Source: Nymphalis io
Taxonomy: Eukaryota; Arthropoda; Insecta; Lepidoptera; Nymphalidae
Assembly: GCF_905147045.1 (NCBI RefSeq)
Contig: NC_065905.1
Span: forward strand, 6,572,001-6,636,000
Direction: 5' to 3'
Length of the DNA: 64,000 bases
Within the stretch, counting starts at the first letter, position 1; every line of letters starts with the position of its first letter. The position numbers and the translations under genes are program-made. Below, in pieces: positions 36,543 to 48,793 of the stretch. The notes below the pieces were generated by a model. The model ran no database searches and had not been told where the DNA came from. It worked only from the letters and a program-made list of their open reading frames with translations.

Positions 36543-36772
36543 ATATGGCTTTGTGCAAGCTCGTCTTGGTAAGCCACCCACTTATCACTTATTCTATCGT
36601 GAACCAGCACTAATTCATATTGTTGTATTCCGGTTTGAAGCGTTAGTGAGCCAGTGTAATTATAAGCACAAGGATTCATAATTTCTAGGGTTGGCAATGC
36701 ATTGACGATTTAAGAACTAGTTAATATTCTTTCTTTCATTTGTTAGTCTGCCTACCTTTTATAAATTAAAAA
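36543..36772 (+). repeat. Family B repeat, degenerate
   Basis: GGCTTTGTGCAAGCTCGTCT, TATTCCGGTTTGAAGCGTTA, GAGCCAGTGTAATTATAAGC; the tail CTACCTTTTATAAATT remains. Confidence 0.75.
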
Positions 36773-36949
36773 ATATATATTTCTTAAAAGATTAACTACA
36801 TTAGAGATGTTTTATTCGGTACTGAATCCAAAAAATAATTATAAATGTATTCATAAACATGCAATAAGCTGAAAAAGGCTAATAGATTTACATGAAATAC
36901 TAATAACAATGTACATAATCGGTATGGTCGTAGGTTACATGTGGTGTCA

Positions 36950-37107
36950 ACACGTCCGTCACGGTAGCGTGCGCAAGCGATCCCGTGGCGCTCCTCGTTA
37001 AGACGGAAAGGGTACCGCAGGTTTTTTAGTGGGTATTCCGATATTCGGGACGCACTCGGCGTCTTGGACACTGGCGAGCCCCAAATATCCCCTGTTCTAA
37101 AAAAAAT
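36950..37107 (+). mobile_element. R1-like LINE 3' UTR fragment with poly(A)
   Basis: GCGATCCCGTGGCGCTCCTC, GGTACCGCAGGTTTTTTAGT, CGCACTCGGCGTCTTGGACA and poly(A) at its right end. The same tail as 19243-19445. Confidence 0.65.
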
Positions 37108-37505
37108 CGTGTGAACACGTCGAGCATTTTATGGAAAAATGGTTCTTGAATCATACAGCAAGGTAACAAACAAGTACAGACTTGTTTTATTTTAATGACG
37201 TCTGATTGATGCTTTGGTTGTTATTTTAAGGAAGTTTACGAGTATTACTTTTAATTTATGGTATATACGAGTTATAATGATTTATAATTCGAGCGAAAAA
37301 ATATTTAATTACCAGTGTATCAGTTCCGAGTTTATTTATACTATTATTTTTAAAATATACTCGGTGTTCGGCTGCATTTAGCACTGATATCTTATTATAT
37401 ATGAGCTTAGCTTACATTTTATAAGTAAAGAGGATTAAAATGTAATCGAATAGATTCTTAAATTTTACTACTACGATACTTTTGTTGATACTGTCCTTTG
37501 TGATG

Positions 37506-37745
37506 GTGTGAGAAGGCTTTGTGCGAGGTCTCGATGAATAACCCACTCATCAGTTGTTTTACCGTCAAATACATTGTGTTACAGTTCGAATAGCGATTAA
37601 GTGAGTTTGATTATAGTCACAAGGAACATAGCATTTAAGATCCTATGGATGGCGGTGAATTGACGATGTAAAGCGTGGCTTGTACTTGCAATGCCAGTGT
37701 CTATGCGCAATGGTGACCGCTTACCACCAGTTGGCATAGTTGGAA
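37506..37745 (+). repeat. Family B repeat, degenerate
   Basis: GGCTTTGTGCGAGGTCTCGA through CAATGCCAGTGTCTATGCGC to TTACCACCAGTTGGCATA. Strongly diverged. Confidence 0.65.
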
Positions 37746-39109
37746 AATGTAAAAAAAGTATGCAATTATATATAAATTGAAGCTTCTAGAAATCCCGGCG
37801 GCTGAATAACTTTCAAATCGAAATATTTAATAATTGTGAAGGCCGAATGAATTGTTTAAATTAAATCAATCAATTTAAAGGTACAATGTTTTCCTTGACT
37901 ACATATTTAGAAAAACTTACACAAATATACGAAATTGACATGCAAAAGTAAAATATGTCTTTAATATATTTATTTTATTGTATATATTTATATTGTGAAA
38001 ATCTAAGTGTTAGTAAAAATATATTTCTTAGTTCTTTTACACATTGTATATTTATTTAATTGTGAATGTATTAATGAATACAGTAAAATCAACAAAAAAA
38101 GATTAATAAAATTTTAAGTACATACGTCGTACGCATATATACAAACGTACGTGCGTAGCTTATTAAGCCACACCAATTACAGCGGGTACAGGCGCTAAGC
38201 GAACCCGTTCTACATCTTGAGAGTGCTATTGATCTCATATTGATGAATACTTCGAGTATTTATAAAATATTTGTTGTATGTAAGTAATTGGCTTCTCTCG
38301 TGTACAAAAAATTGCAATTAACATTACTATGTATAATTTGTTGTAAATGCAGACAGGCAAAATAACTTTATAATATTATAATATAGTTGATGATATTTGA
38401 TTGACTGTTTTGATTAAAATGATTCTTTCATATTCTGTTAGAAGATTTATTGTAATTATAACGATGATTTACAACAATGCATTTAAATTTTAATCTCGAA
38501 TCTCGAACCTGTAATCAACGTTAAAGTTTTACCGATGCGATTACGCTAGTGTATAACTTTCTTTATCAAGTTAAATTATCAAAGTAATATGTTTAATAAA
38601 TTTGAACTCTTTTAAAACGTAGATACCAAAAGCCTATTGAATTCTTATTTTGTTTTAACTTTATTTATAACGAATATATAAAAAGGTATTAATAAGAAGT
38701 ATATCTGACCAATAGTTCCTTTTTCTTTATCGACGAATCGAGGTGGGTCTATGGGTCAAATGCTGTTCTTATAGATCAAGGCTTAAATCCTATACTAGCT
38801 CAACTTTTATGTCAAGTGAATGTAAAAAAATATAATGTAAATGTTTCTTGTTATATAAAAAAATATTCTTAACTTAAATTATTTAAAATTAATTATTAAT
38901 TATCTTGTAAAAAGCGTCTGAAGATAATTCACAAATAATTACTTTTTAATAAATATCTGAAATAATTGTCTTTATTTGAAGACCTACACTACCAAGCTAC
39001 GTTTTCAACTCTTACTCTTTGTTTTAAGTGTTTTTTTTACTATCATTGCAATGCTTAAATAAAAAAAAAACAATTACATTTCAAAAGCTAAACGAAAATA
39101 TCAAACGAA
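37746..39109. other. Intergenic, no feature seen
   Basis: AT-rich DNA without recognisable genes or repeat families. Confidence 0.55.
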
Positions 39110-39390
39110 GATCCCAGATGGTCTAGTGTATATACCACGCTAATCAATGAACCGAACGCGGAGTCCAATTTGAGCAGGCAACACAAAGTTATGACGTTCC
39201 TGCATAATTTATATCTATTATTCATTCGTGCTCAACAGTGAAAGAAACCTTGTGAAGAAAACAAATTTAACTACATAAAATACATATATTACCCAAACTG
39301 GAACTAAACAGACAGAGTAAGTTTATAACCAATGTTCGCCTTAATCGTAGAGGAAACTTTTGCCCAGCCGTGGGACATCTACAGTCAGCT
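39110..39390 (+). repeat. Family A SINE, old degenerate copy
   Basis: ATCCCAGATGGTCTAGTGTA (A box), CCAATTTGAGCAGGCA (decayed B box), TGCTCAACAGTGAAAGAAAC and CCCAGCCGTGGGACATCTAC. Confidence 0.6.
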
Positions 39391-39529
39391 ACTTTATTTT
39401 ACTCGTAATCTTCTGTTACGAGTAAATAAATAAAGAATACATTCTTGCAAGTTAAATGTCACATAAGATCAGTAAAAATTCTAAAGTCTAGAAACTGGAT
39501 TAACTTGGCCTTGGTCACCCGATTCCTTT

Positions 39530-39865
39530 CTTACCCCAAAAGTTGTCGTACGAGTTGGGTTCCGGTCGGATGAATACACTTCAATGAACTTACCTGAGTC
39601 GCCCATAAAACATTGGTCGCTATTTTATATTTTAATTTTTTATATATTTAATATATTACTAATAAGAATTATTTATTTCTTATTACTTAGTATATTATAT
39701 TTGTTTGTTTGTATTGGCCTTTGTCTTTTTTCTGTGTCCCTGACAACGTATATGCAAAATTTCATGGTGATCGGTTGAGTGGTTAAGAAGTGAAAGCGTA
39801 AAAATCTAATACAACTCCATCAATGATATAGGAATACATAGAGGACAAACATTCATTTTTATTTA
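39530..39865. repeat. Possible decayed transposon end
   Basis: ATGCAAAATTTCATGGTGAT followed by CGGTTGAGTGGTTAAGAAGT and ACAAACATTCATTTTTATTT resembles a type of repeat end common in Lepidoptera. Family not identified. Confidence 0.35.
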
Positions 39866-40159
39866 TATAAATTATATAAAATTTAATTTCACAATGTCAT
39901 AAAACATAAATTTATTATACAAGATTTTTGTTACGTAATTAAAATTAACAGTTTATATTAAACGTTGATATAATTTAGAAACAGTGTCAAATGTCAGTTT
40001 AGTTGAGCTAAATCGTGACGCCTCCAGTGACTAGACGATTATCTACGAGATAAACGCGTAAACAACTCCGACTACCTCACCTGATTCTATTTACCTTACT
40101 GTCATTACTGAACTCTGTTATAACAAATACTTCTATTTTTAATTAAGTACTTCTCTTGC

Positions 40160-40402
40160 CGCATTGTTGCCGCAGTGGTTAAGCACGTCAAAGATTAAGA
40201 GTTCAAAACCACTGCATTTTTGTTTTCATATGCTTACTTTTGGTTTATAATTCGTCTCGTGCTCGGCGATGTAAAAACATTCTAAGAAGACCAGCATGTG
40301 TTGGATTTAATTCTGCCACATATATATCAACCAACACGCATAGAAACCGCGTAATGGAATAAGCTCTAAGCCAGGGATACATTTCCAGGCTGTTAACTGC
40401 TA
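40160..40402 (+). repeat. Family A SINE, degenerate
   Basis: TTGCCGCAGTGGTTAAGCAC (A box), GAGTTCAAAACCACTGCAT, GTCTCGTGCTCGGCGATG and a tail with GTAATGGAATAAGCTC. Family C follows at once. Confidence 0.65.
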
Positions 40403-40424
40403 ACTTATCTGTTGTTGTGTCTGG

Positions 40425-40578
40425 ATGTAATAATCTATATAATTATGTATTTACAAAAGAAAAGTAATATATGTAAGTAATATATCAGTTGTCTGGTTTC
40501 CAAAGTACAAGCTCTGCTTAATTTGGGATCAGATGGCCCTGTGTGAATAATATCCCAGGATATTATTATTATAAATAT
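40425..40578 (+). repeat. Family C SINE, 3' half
   Basis: GGATGTAATAATCTATATAA, CAGTTGTCTGGTTTCCAAAG, GGGATCAGATGGCC and an (ATT)n end. The tRNA head is missing. Confidence 0.75.
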
Positions 40579-41835
40579 TTTCTCTGTTTTTAATATAAAT
40601 ATTAAAGCGAGACTTAACTTTGTCAAACTCTAAAGCTTAATGAAGATGAATCGAAAAGTATTGATGATACTCAAAGTTGTGATTATAAGTTATATGCATG
40701 TCACACGTTATTAAATTTCAGTTTGATTCAATATTAGGATTTTAGCAGAGCAAAGTCGATCACATCTATCAAAATAAACTTGACCATGACAAATAAAAAT
40801 GACCCATAAATACATTAATAGATAGACATATTTTCGCCGACACTTATTTTTTTTTTAGTTTTCCGACTCGGCTAAAAATCGGTAAATTTTAAAATAATTT
40901 TAGGAATTACTTAATTTTTCAATTTATACAATATTATTACATTATTAATACAATAACTTTTATTCCACTTCCACTCTTTAAGCCATTGCTTATCAAAGCG
41001 ATAAACATACAAAAAAATAGATTACGGTTGCACATTAAATAATATACATACATGCAAGGCATAGGCACATGCGCCGTTGAGCTATATATTGTTTAAATTT
41101 TGGATTTATGTTCAAATTAAGAAAATGATGAGTATGAAAATATCTATAAACAAACATAGAAATATTATTTGATTCTAGTTTTGAAAGTAATAAATAGCAA
41201 TTATGTTTCATTCTCATAAAATCTCTTAAAGATTTGTTCGAAATAATTATCTTATAGAATATTTGATCTATAGTCGGTATTACGAGCGTCTACAGCAGAC
41301 GCTTACGCAATTTGTAATTAAAAACATAAAGTAATCTTGATAGAACCTTGTTTATTTGTTTCTGCTGCTTAGAACAGTTTCTGTGGGGCGTGGCTCATTA
41401 AAATTACATCAGGGATCTTACAACCAATTAAATAAATAATTTCCTGCAATAAATCAATCATAGACAATATGAAACACACAAAAATTAATGTATATATATC
41501 ATATTCTACATACAAGATATTATATAATTATAGAAACATGTTTTATTTTTTTTCCGCAGGCGATTAACATTTATATGAAGTATTGTACATTTAATACATA
41601 CTCTAGATATTTTATCACACCGTTTGACTTGCGAATTACTTCAAACGAATTTATACTAAAGGTCGAACCTAGCCCACTGAACACTATAATGTTCACATAG
41701 AGCTCGATATTAAAGCCTTTAAAAGGTAGTTCGCAAGAAAATTTAACATTTTACTATAGTTCTAAATATAAAGTAAACTTAATTATACTCAAATATATAA
41801 TCTGAGTCGTTTACAAAGAAACTTAGCATATAAAT

Positions 41836-42143
41836 TATAATGCACAAGTGTGTGCACAAATATAAGTACACTGTATTATGTTCCTCTATTCTCATAATGA
41901 ACGGCAATCCGATACGACCGGAAAGACGTTAGGAGCAGGACCAACAACTATACGTGCTTTCCGAGGCACGGGAGTGCACTCACTTCCGATTCCCGACTCC
42001 AGACTGCTGCTAAGATTTTTTTCACAGAAAAACCTAATATCTTTTTATAGACCCGACCTGGTGTTAGGTATAAGGCCGCAGATCCCCAGGAGCTGAGGAT
42101 CTGTGGCCTTATACCTAACCACTAGACTAAGGAGGCAGTCAAG
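41836..42143 (-). mobile_element. Family D tRNA-derived SINE (left copy, start of tandem duplication)
   Basis: It contains GTGTGTGCACAAATATAAGT, CTCTATTCTCATAATGAACG, GCTTTCCGAGGCACGGGAGT and, on the minus strand, the head TAGTCTAGTGGTTAGG. The B-box region is replaced by a palindrome (42063-42119). Confidence 0.75.
42063..42119. repeat. Palindrome in SINE head, unit 1
   Basis: Arms of 23 bases (GTTAGGTATAAGGCCGCAGA then TCC, and its inverse with one mismatch) around an 11-base loop. Confidence 0.95.
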
Positions 42144-42727
42144 ATATAAAATTTGGTGTTCCGAACTGCAACTGCGAAACTTACTAGATCATAATATTAC
42201 GCTTTAATATTGTACATATTAATAACACAGTCCACAGGACAACATCACGAATATTTTCTGCTATTCTGCTTAGAAGAGTATTTTTCGAAGTTTTTTTCAA
42301 AGTTTTTGAGAATTTATCTCAAAAACTTTTTAATAAAAAATTACATTTCAATTCCCAGGTAAAATAAATGTAAATACTTACATACTTTGAAAAAAAATTA
42401 GGTTAAAGAAATAAAGTAATTTATATATTATATTAAACATATAAATGTTATCTTCAATACAGTGTTTTCGTTTCATAAAGTTGGACAATATGACTATGAT
42501 ATTAAATATGAATAAATTTTATGTAAATACAATACTGACGTCGCGTTTTCGGGTCTTTTGCGTAATTTTAGGCAAAATACGACCGGAAAGACGTTAGGAG
42601 CAGGACCAACAACTATACGTGCTTTCCGAGGCACGGGAGTGCACTCACTTCCGATTCCCGACTCCAGACTGCTGCTAAGATTTTTTTCACAGAAAAACCC
42701 AATATCTTTTTATAGACCCGACCTGGT

Positions 42728-42784
42728 GTTAGGTATAAGGCCGCAGATCCCCAGGAGCTGAGGATCTGTGGCCTTATACCTAAC
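42728..42784. repeat. Palindrome in SINE head, unit 2
   Basis: The same 23-bp-stem structure, 665 bases downstream, inside the second unit. Confidence 0.95.
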
Positions 42785-43255
42785 CACTAGACTAAGGAGG
42801 CAGTCAAGATATAAAATTTGGTGTTCCGAACTGCAACTGCGAAACTTACTAGATCATAATATTACGCTTTAATATTGTACATATTAATAACACAGTCCAC
42901 AGGACAACATCACGAATATTTTCTGCTATTCTGCTTAGAAGAGTATTTTTCGAAGTTTTTTTCAAAGTTTTTGAGAATTTATCTCAAAAACTTTTTAATA
43001 AAAAATTACATTTCAATTCCCAGGTAAAATAAATGTAAATACTTACATACTTTGAAAAAAAATTAGGTTAAAGAAATAAAGTAATTTATATATTATATTA
43101 AACATATAAATGTTATCTTCAATACAGTGTTTTCGTTTCATAAAGTTGGACAATATGACTATGATATTAAATATGAATAAATTTTATGTAAATACAATAC
43201 TGACGTCGCGTTTTCGGGTCTTTTGCGTAATTTTAGGCAAAATACTATGAAAACA

Positions 43256-43444
43256 CTAGTTTTCACCCGCGTCTTTAACCGCGTTTTAAAAGCAGGGAGT
43301 CAATTTAGGTACAAACAAGTTGATTATGGCCTTCCTTGAGGTTCAAACTTGCTTAATACCAAATTACATCAGAATCAGTTCAGTGATATATAGCCGTAAA
43401 GGCGTAACAGACAGTTATTTTCGCATTTATAATATTAGTATAGA
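43256..43444 (-). mobile_element. Non-autonomous Helitron (Lep1 type)
   Basis: On the minus strand it starts TCTATACTAATATTATAAAT and ends in CTAG. It sits exactly between a host A and T, as Helitrons do. Two CGCG tetramers 15-30 bases before the 3' end could form a short hairpin. The 189-bp length excludes any Rep/helicase gene. Confidence 0.8.
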
Positions 43445-44189
43445 TAAGAGCGAATGATGATACCTAATTATGTTTTCATTACTTATCATTTATATAATAT
43501 TAAGTGTTAAGTTATATAATATTATAAAAATATAATAAGTATTAAGATGACTTTTAACAATATTTTTATTTTTATTTCACAAATTACTTAATAAGATAAA
43601 AATTACCGCTGTTTCAAATAAATTATATATTTAAAGTTTACAAGTTTTCTTGTTTTAAACTGTAACATAAAATAAATGAAATATAATAATACTTAACATT
43701 CAAAATTAATTTATTTTGTCTAATGAATTATTTCAATTTATCCATATAGTTGCATAATATACTGATAATAAATGCTAGTGCTTAATACAAAAGGAATATA
43801 ATTATGTATATTCTACATTAGCTCTACAATCTGAACAGTGGGTGGTCAGAAGGCAACGAATTCTATAAATTCTATTATAATAAATCTAGATGACTAAAAA
43901 TTATTAACATCGGTCTAGATGCCATTATCAATAATACTCTCAATATTGATATTGGATATGGAATTAACTTGAATGTAGAACGAGGATTTGCAGGTTAATA
44001 AACAGAACATTCAAGTAAACGGATATGCTAATTTTAATCCTTATAAATAATTCAAAATTAATTTTACATATTATTTTAATTTACAAAAATCTAATTTAAT
44101 AAGTAATTCTTGAATATTATCAGAAAATTAAGCGATTGGTTACTTAATGTATGCAAAATTGTTCGTGTAAATTACGAGTTATTATAAAG

Positions 44190-44312
44190 TAGTCAATGTC
44201 CCGCTGTCTTAGTCCGTTAAGACTTCCTGTACTTTTTAGGAGAAGATTTTAACAGTATCCCACCACGCTGCTCTAATGCGGGTTGGTGGATGCACATTTT
44301 GCAGATATTCCC
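44190..44312 (-). repeat. Family A SINE, 3' portion
   Basis: AATGTCCCGCTGTCTTAGTC, TTTAGGAGAAGATTTTAACA and CCACCACGCTGCTCTAATGC with GGGTTGGTGGA. The tRNA head is missing. Confidence 0.75.
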
Positions 44313-45980
44313 CGTTATATTTACCTACACCGCTTCGAACCTTCTCAGCTTAGTATTTTGTTAAATATATTTTTTTATTTGGCCCATTACGTCTTACAGA
44401 AGATGAATGAAGAATCTAAATATTTTATCCATGTAAGGACTTGGCCTATAAAACGGCTTTACCAATTATATGGTGTGAATCCGCAGGATATGTGCGTTTT
44501 AGTTATTTAAAATCAAATATATTACTTTATATAGATTTATAGCCTTATTTATCTTAAAATTTACAACCTTCGTCATTGGCTTTACTTTGAGAAGTTAACT
44601 ATATCACTTTCGTTGTAACAAATTAAATATCATCGACTAAAGTATTAAAGGTCAATACATCACAAATAGATATAAAACATACATCTGTAAGCTAAAATAG
44701 TAATAAGATAGTTAATATTTTTTTTTTATAACATTAAATTTTACAACTACCCTTTCTTACCGCCATTCCACTTGGTATTATTCTACAGTATAAAATTAAC
44801 ATCATTTAGTTTTATATATATCATCTGTCTTATTTAAAAATATGCATTAATGTATTTAAAAGTTACTGTAATATTCATAGCTCGCCCAGTCTTTCAGACT
44901 TTGTAGGAAAAAGAAATATTCCGAGGACCAGGTTATAAAATTTACTACAGCAAAACCATAATACATGATAATATACGATGAAGTAGGAACACTAAGCTTG
45001 CTCCGCTGGGCCGGCTATTTTACAGGCTGCATCCGTGACACGATTACAATTAACAAATACATATATTACAATATGGCAGTATTCATACATTGACGGATTA
45101 ATTTATTGAAAATATTTAAAATATAGTTGTGGAAAAAATGTCAGCCTTTAAATGAATTGGTTCCGGAAATAAAACAATTTATATTCGTATGATATTACTT
45201 TCGTTTTTATGCTCATGTATAAAATTCATTGAGAACGGCTGCGCATTGCGTGTTGTAAATCACCTTTATAGCTCCATTCACACAACGTTTTATATATTTT
45301 TTGTTCACATAAATGCATATACAACGGATATTATATGCCCAACAGTTTTGCCTAGAAAAACGCTAGACACAAGAAAATAAAAAATCATCAATAGCTTTTA
45401 AAACATTCGTTTTCTTTAAATATAAGCTTATAAAAGTTATTTTTACAAATATGCCTTGAATAAAATAACATAATTTATGGCAAGAAGGATTAGCAATAAA
45501 GGTAATGTTTTTATTATTTATAAAATAAGTTTTGTCATACCGCTCTATCGTATCATATTATTAAAGTTTCGAGTTTTTTATATAATTAAAGTAAAAACTT
45601 TAATAACAAACAAGTTTTTATTTATTTCCAAGTTAATTTAAACGTTAAACAAACAGACAGATTTCGCGCCTGACAGTTATCATACATACAACGCAAAGAA
45701 TTTTTATTTAATACAATAAAATTCTAAAAACCTTTCACGGCTTCTTGTATACCAAAGTACATGAATAAAACAATTCCCTTTCTGCGTTCCAAGCGTAAAA
45801 CTTAGTAGGCTTTACGTTTAAATATTACGGCTACAATTACTTTATCATACTTATGAATTCTTGTTAAATATGTTAATAATAAAGTAACGCATTAGAAAAA
45901 AATCATAATTAAGTCTCGTGTCTATAAAGAAATAGCGTGACATTCATAATCTTTATCTATACTTCAAGAGACGAAATATT

Positions 45981-46115
45981 ACGGCTCAAACCCTGGCAAG
46001 CACCAATGAAGTGTGGTGGAATAAGCTTCATCCTTTCTCCTCAAAAGGAGAAAAGGTTTAAAGATTCACTTTAAACTTAACGAAAGGAAAGGGGCTTAAC
46101 TCTTATTGGGATGTA
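45981..46115 (+). repeat. Family A SINE with internal deletion
   Basis: B-box region GGCTCAAACCCTGGCAAGCA joins directly to GTGTGGTGGAATAAGCTTCA and CTCCTCAAAAGGAGAAAAGG, so the middle of about 130 bp is lost. Confidence 0.75.
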
Positions 46116-47747
46116 ACCATTATTTTTTCCAAAGACTTGTAATTGCTTCTATTCTATGGAAACACTAATAACTCTATTTTCTACTCCGGCTTGTGTTAGG
46201 AGTGGGGACGACAAGAAACTAACGGCCTGATCATTCCAGCGTAGATCGTGCCATCGCTACATAGACGGATATCAAACTATTACATTATGAAGAATGAAGC
46301 TTTAAAATCGATATTCAGATATAATAATTATATCTTGCTTATTATTTATACACAAAAAATTGCTATTTATTAAAAATCTTGCTTATTATTAACACACTGA
46401 AAATTTGTAAATATTGTGTTGTATTTATTTGTTGTTATATATTTATATTATTCATGTGTTGTTTGTAAATGGAAGTAGAATAAATGAAAAATATTAGATT
46501 AACGATGTAAAAAGTATTTCACTGATTACTTGTCTATTTCATCACCAGCTAAAACCTTGTACCGGCCCAAGTCAAGTCAAGGCTCCGGGTAGTAAAAATT
46601 GCCTTCAAACTAACATTTTTCTAATGTGAGTTTGAAGGCTATAAAATATATTCTTATATTTGTAAGAAATATATTTTTATGACATATATACAATGGTAGA
46701 ATTATATTTGTATTGTATGATTTCCCTTTTGCTTAATTTATTGCAAATTTAACAGTTATTTTATAAAATTCAAATCTCCTTTTAAATAAATTTCTTATTC
46801 TTGCAGTCTTTAGTCTTCTTTCGTATTCTTTACTATTATAATACTGAATCCTGCCCTGAAAGTCTATGAGCCCTAAATAGCGCTTTAATACCCTGCTTAG
46901 CATACCATTAAAACCTGAAAGTACACTAAAATCTTTTAAAATGAAATCTAATATTTATTTTCGACAAATAATTCTTATTTAAAATACCTAGTTTATATTA
47001 AAAACGCATTGTATACCTGTAATCAGATTTGTTTTTAAATATTTTATCAACATTTCAATCTACAAGTTTTAGTCAAATTTTAAATACTATTTTAATTCTT
47101 GGTTCTAAAATATAAACGTTAAAATTTTAACTAAGATTAAATTCGATTGTAATAAAAGACTTAAAAGCCGTAGCGCCTTCACGCATATTTAAGCCATCAA
47201 CGTAGATAAAATAACCAATTAACATCTATGCAATAGGAAATGCATGTTACGCTTCAAATATCAAGTTTGCTGCCTACATGTACATAAGTTCCTAATGAAA
47301 GAGCTCTATATTTCCTCTAAATAAATGCTCGACCTGCCTCTTACTATTGCAAATTTTCATGCATTATTGCTATGCACTTTGGCAACTATGGCATTACAAT
47401 TTTCGACCCTCACAATAACATCTACGATCATTCAATTCAAATGATAAATCGAAACTGAAACTTAATACAAGGATATAAGGTTCATAATTAATATAAAAAA
47501 GAACAGAAAGTACTAGTCATTGTTCTTGCTTCGATTTAAAGCGTATGCGTGCATAGTCTTTTTGATTTTTCGGTCTATTTACTTCGTGGTAATTAATCAG
47601 CTTTACGTGTTAAAAAACATTTCAGCTTCATTATTAATCATATATTATTTGAATGTGTGAAAGTATTTATATATTATTATTTCATGTAATCAAATTATTT
47701 CTTTTATATATTTCATAAATATAATTTTCATTTTCATAAATTCATAT

Positions 47748-48167
47748 CGTCGCGAGATAGCAGCACTGAGCGCTTTCTATCGTCTGTATCACGGCGAGTG
47801 CTCTGAGGAATTATTCTCTCTAATTCCTGCTTCCCCCTTCCTTCTTAAGTCCACGCGAGCTGGTTCTCGATGTCACCGCCTAACTGTGACATCAATTCCA
47901 TCGCGAACAAAGAAATTTGGCAACTCCTTTCTTTGCCGCACTACCAAAGAATGGAATTCCTTACCAGTTCACGTGTTCCCCTCCCCTTACAACCCGGGTT
48001 CCTTCAAACGAGGCGTGAAGAGGCATCTTGCGGGCCGGCAAGGCGGGGACGGCTAGTACAGAACATTCTTCCCGACTGTACTGGCCGTCGTCGCGTTTGG
48101 ACTCTACTACCACTTACCATCAGGTGGAGTAGAGTCATTTGCCATCCCGGGGCATATAAAAAAAAAA
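47748..48167 (+). mobile_element. 3' fragment of the same CR1/jockey-like LINE, second copy
   Basis: It is collinear with 18062-18485 in inverted orientation. The open frame starts at REIAALSAFYRLYHGECS, passes SLIPASPFLLKSTRAGSR, and reads through FKRGVKRHLAGRQGGDG to TAG, so its end is complete. It finishes in GGTGGAGTAGAGTC and poly(A) at 48160-48170. 5'-truncated, dead. Confidence 0.9.
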
Positions 48168-48374
48168 AATAATATTTAGCCAATTTTATTAAATTATATC
48201 TTATATATATAGTGCTTATTAAATTAAGTATGAGTTTAAGTATTAAATTAAGTATGAATTAAGTATGAGTTATATTTTTTTCTGAGGCCTTTATTTCTTG
48301 ATTTTTAGTCTTTTATTAATCGTGTTAATTCTTGTAATAAAGTACCGAACAGATTATCATCATAATTAGTAATA

Positions 48375-48793
48375 ATGTCCTAGAACCGACGACCAAAGCG
48401 GCCATTCCACTCGGAGGCAACTACGTGGGAGATAATAATTATTATGGTACACATTCCCTCATTTTTCCCTAACGTTTTTCGCCACCATCCACAATTACTG
48501 ATTATGATTATTGATATCGTCTCTTGGCCATTCTCAAGCAAATTGCATAAGACATATTATAGTACACAATTGAGTGCGCAAACACAACCGGAAACAGTCC
48601 CAGACCAACGATTTTACTTACTTTCCGAGACATTTTCAAACTCTGGACTCCTACTAAGTTTTTTTGATAGAAAAACACAATAACTTTTCATTGGTCTGAC
48701 CTAAAGAAACCCGGACTTTAGACTTCTGAACCCCAAAACCTCGAGATCTTCGGCCTCATAAGCTGGCTTGTAGACCAACGAGGCAGTCATACA
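48375..48793 (-). mobile_element. Family D tRNA-derived SINE, near full length
   Basis: From ATGTCCTAGAACCGACGACC over CATATTATAGTACACAATTG and CTTACTTTCCGAGACATTTT to GGCTTGTAGACCAACGAGGC. The minus-strand head has the A box GTTGGTCTACAAGCC. The B-box region GGGTTCAGAAGTC is decayed. About 420 bp. Confidence 0.75.

Larger units (their letters stand above)
41916..43245. repeat. 665-bp tandem duplication, nearly identical units
   Basis: Units at 41916-42580 and 42581-43245. The only difference I noticed is one base (AAAACCTAATATC versus AAAACCCAATATC). ATAC precedes unit 1, ends unit 1 and ends unit 2, so the breakpoints share a 4-base microhomology. Unit 1 starts within a family D SINE, so the second SINE copy (42581-42808) is 5'-incomplete. 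Confidence 0.95.
43445..47747. other. Intergenic, mostly AT-rich
   Basis: Holds a family A fragment (44190-44312) and a deleted family A copy (45981-46115). No gene recognised. Confidence 0.6.

Noticed and set aside
41878..42761. A pair of near-identical 67-72 residue open frames (CFRGTGVHSLPIPDS type)
   Set aside because: They lie in the two copies of the family D SINE within the tandem duplication; the repeat explains them, not a duplicated gene.
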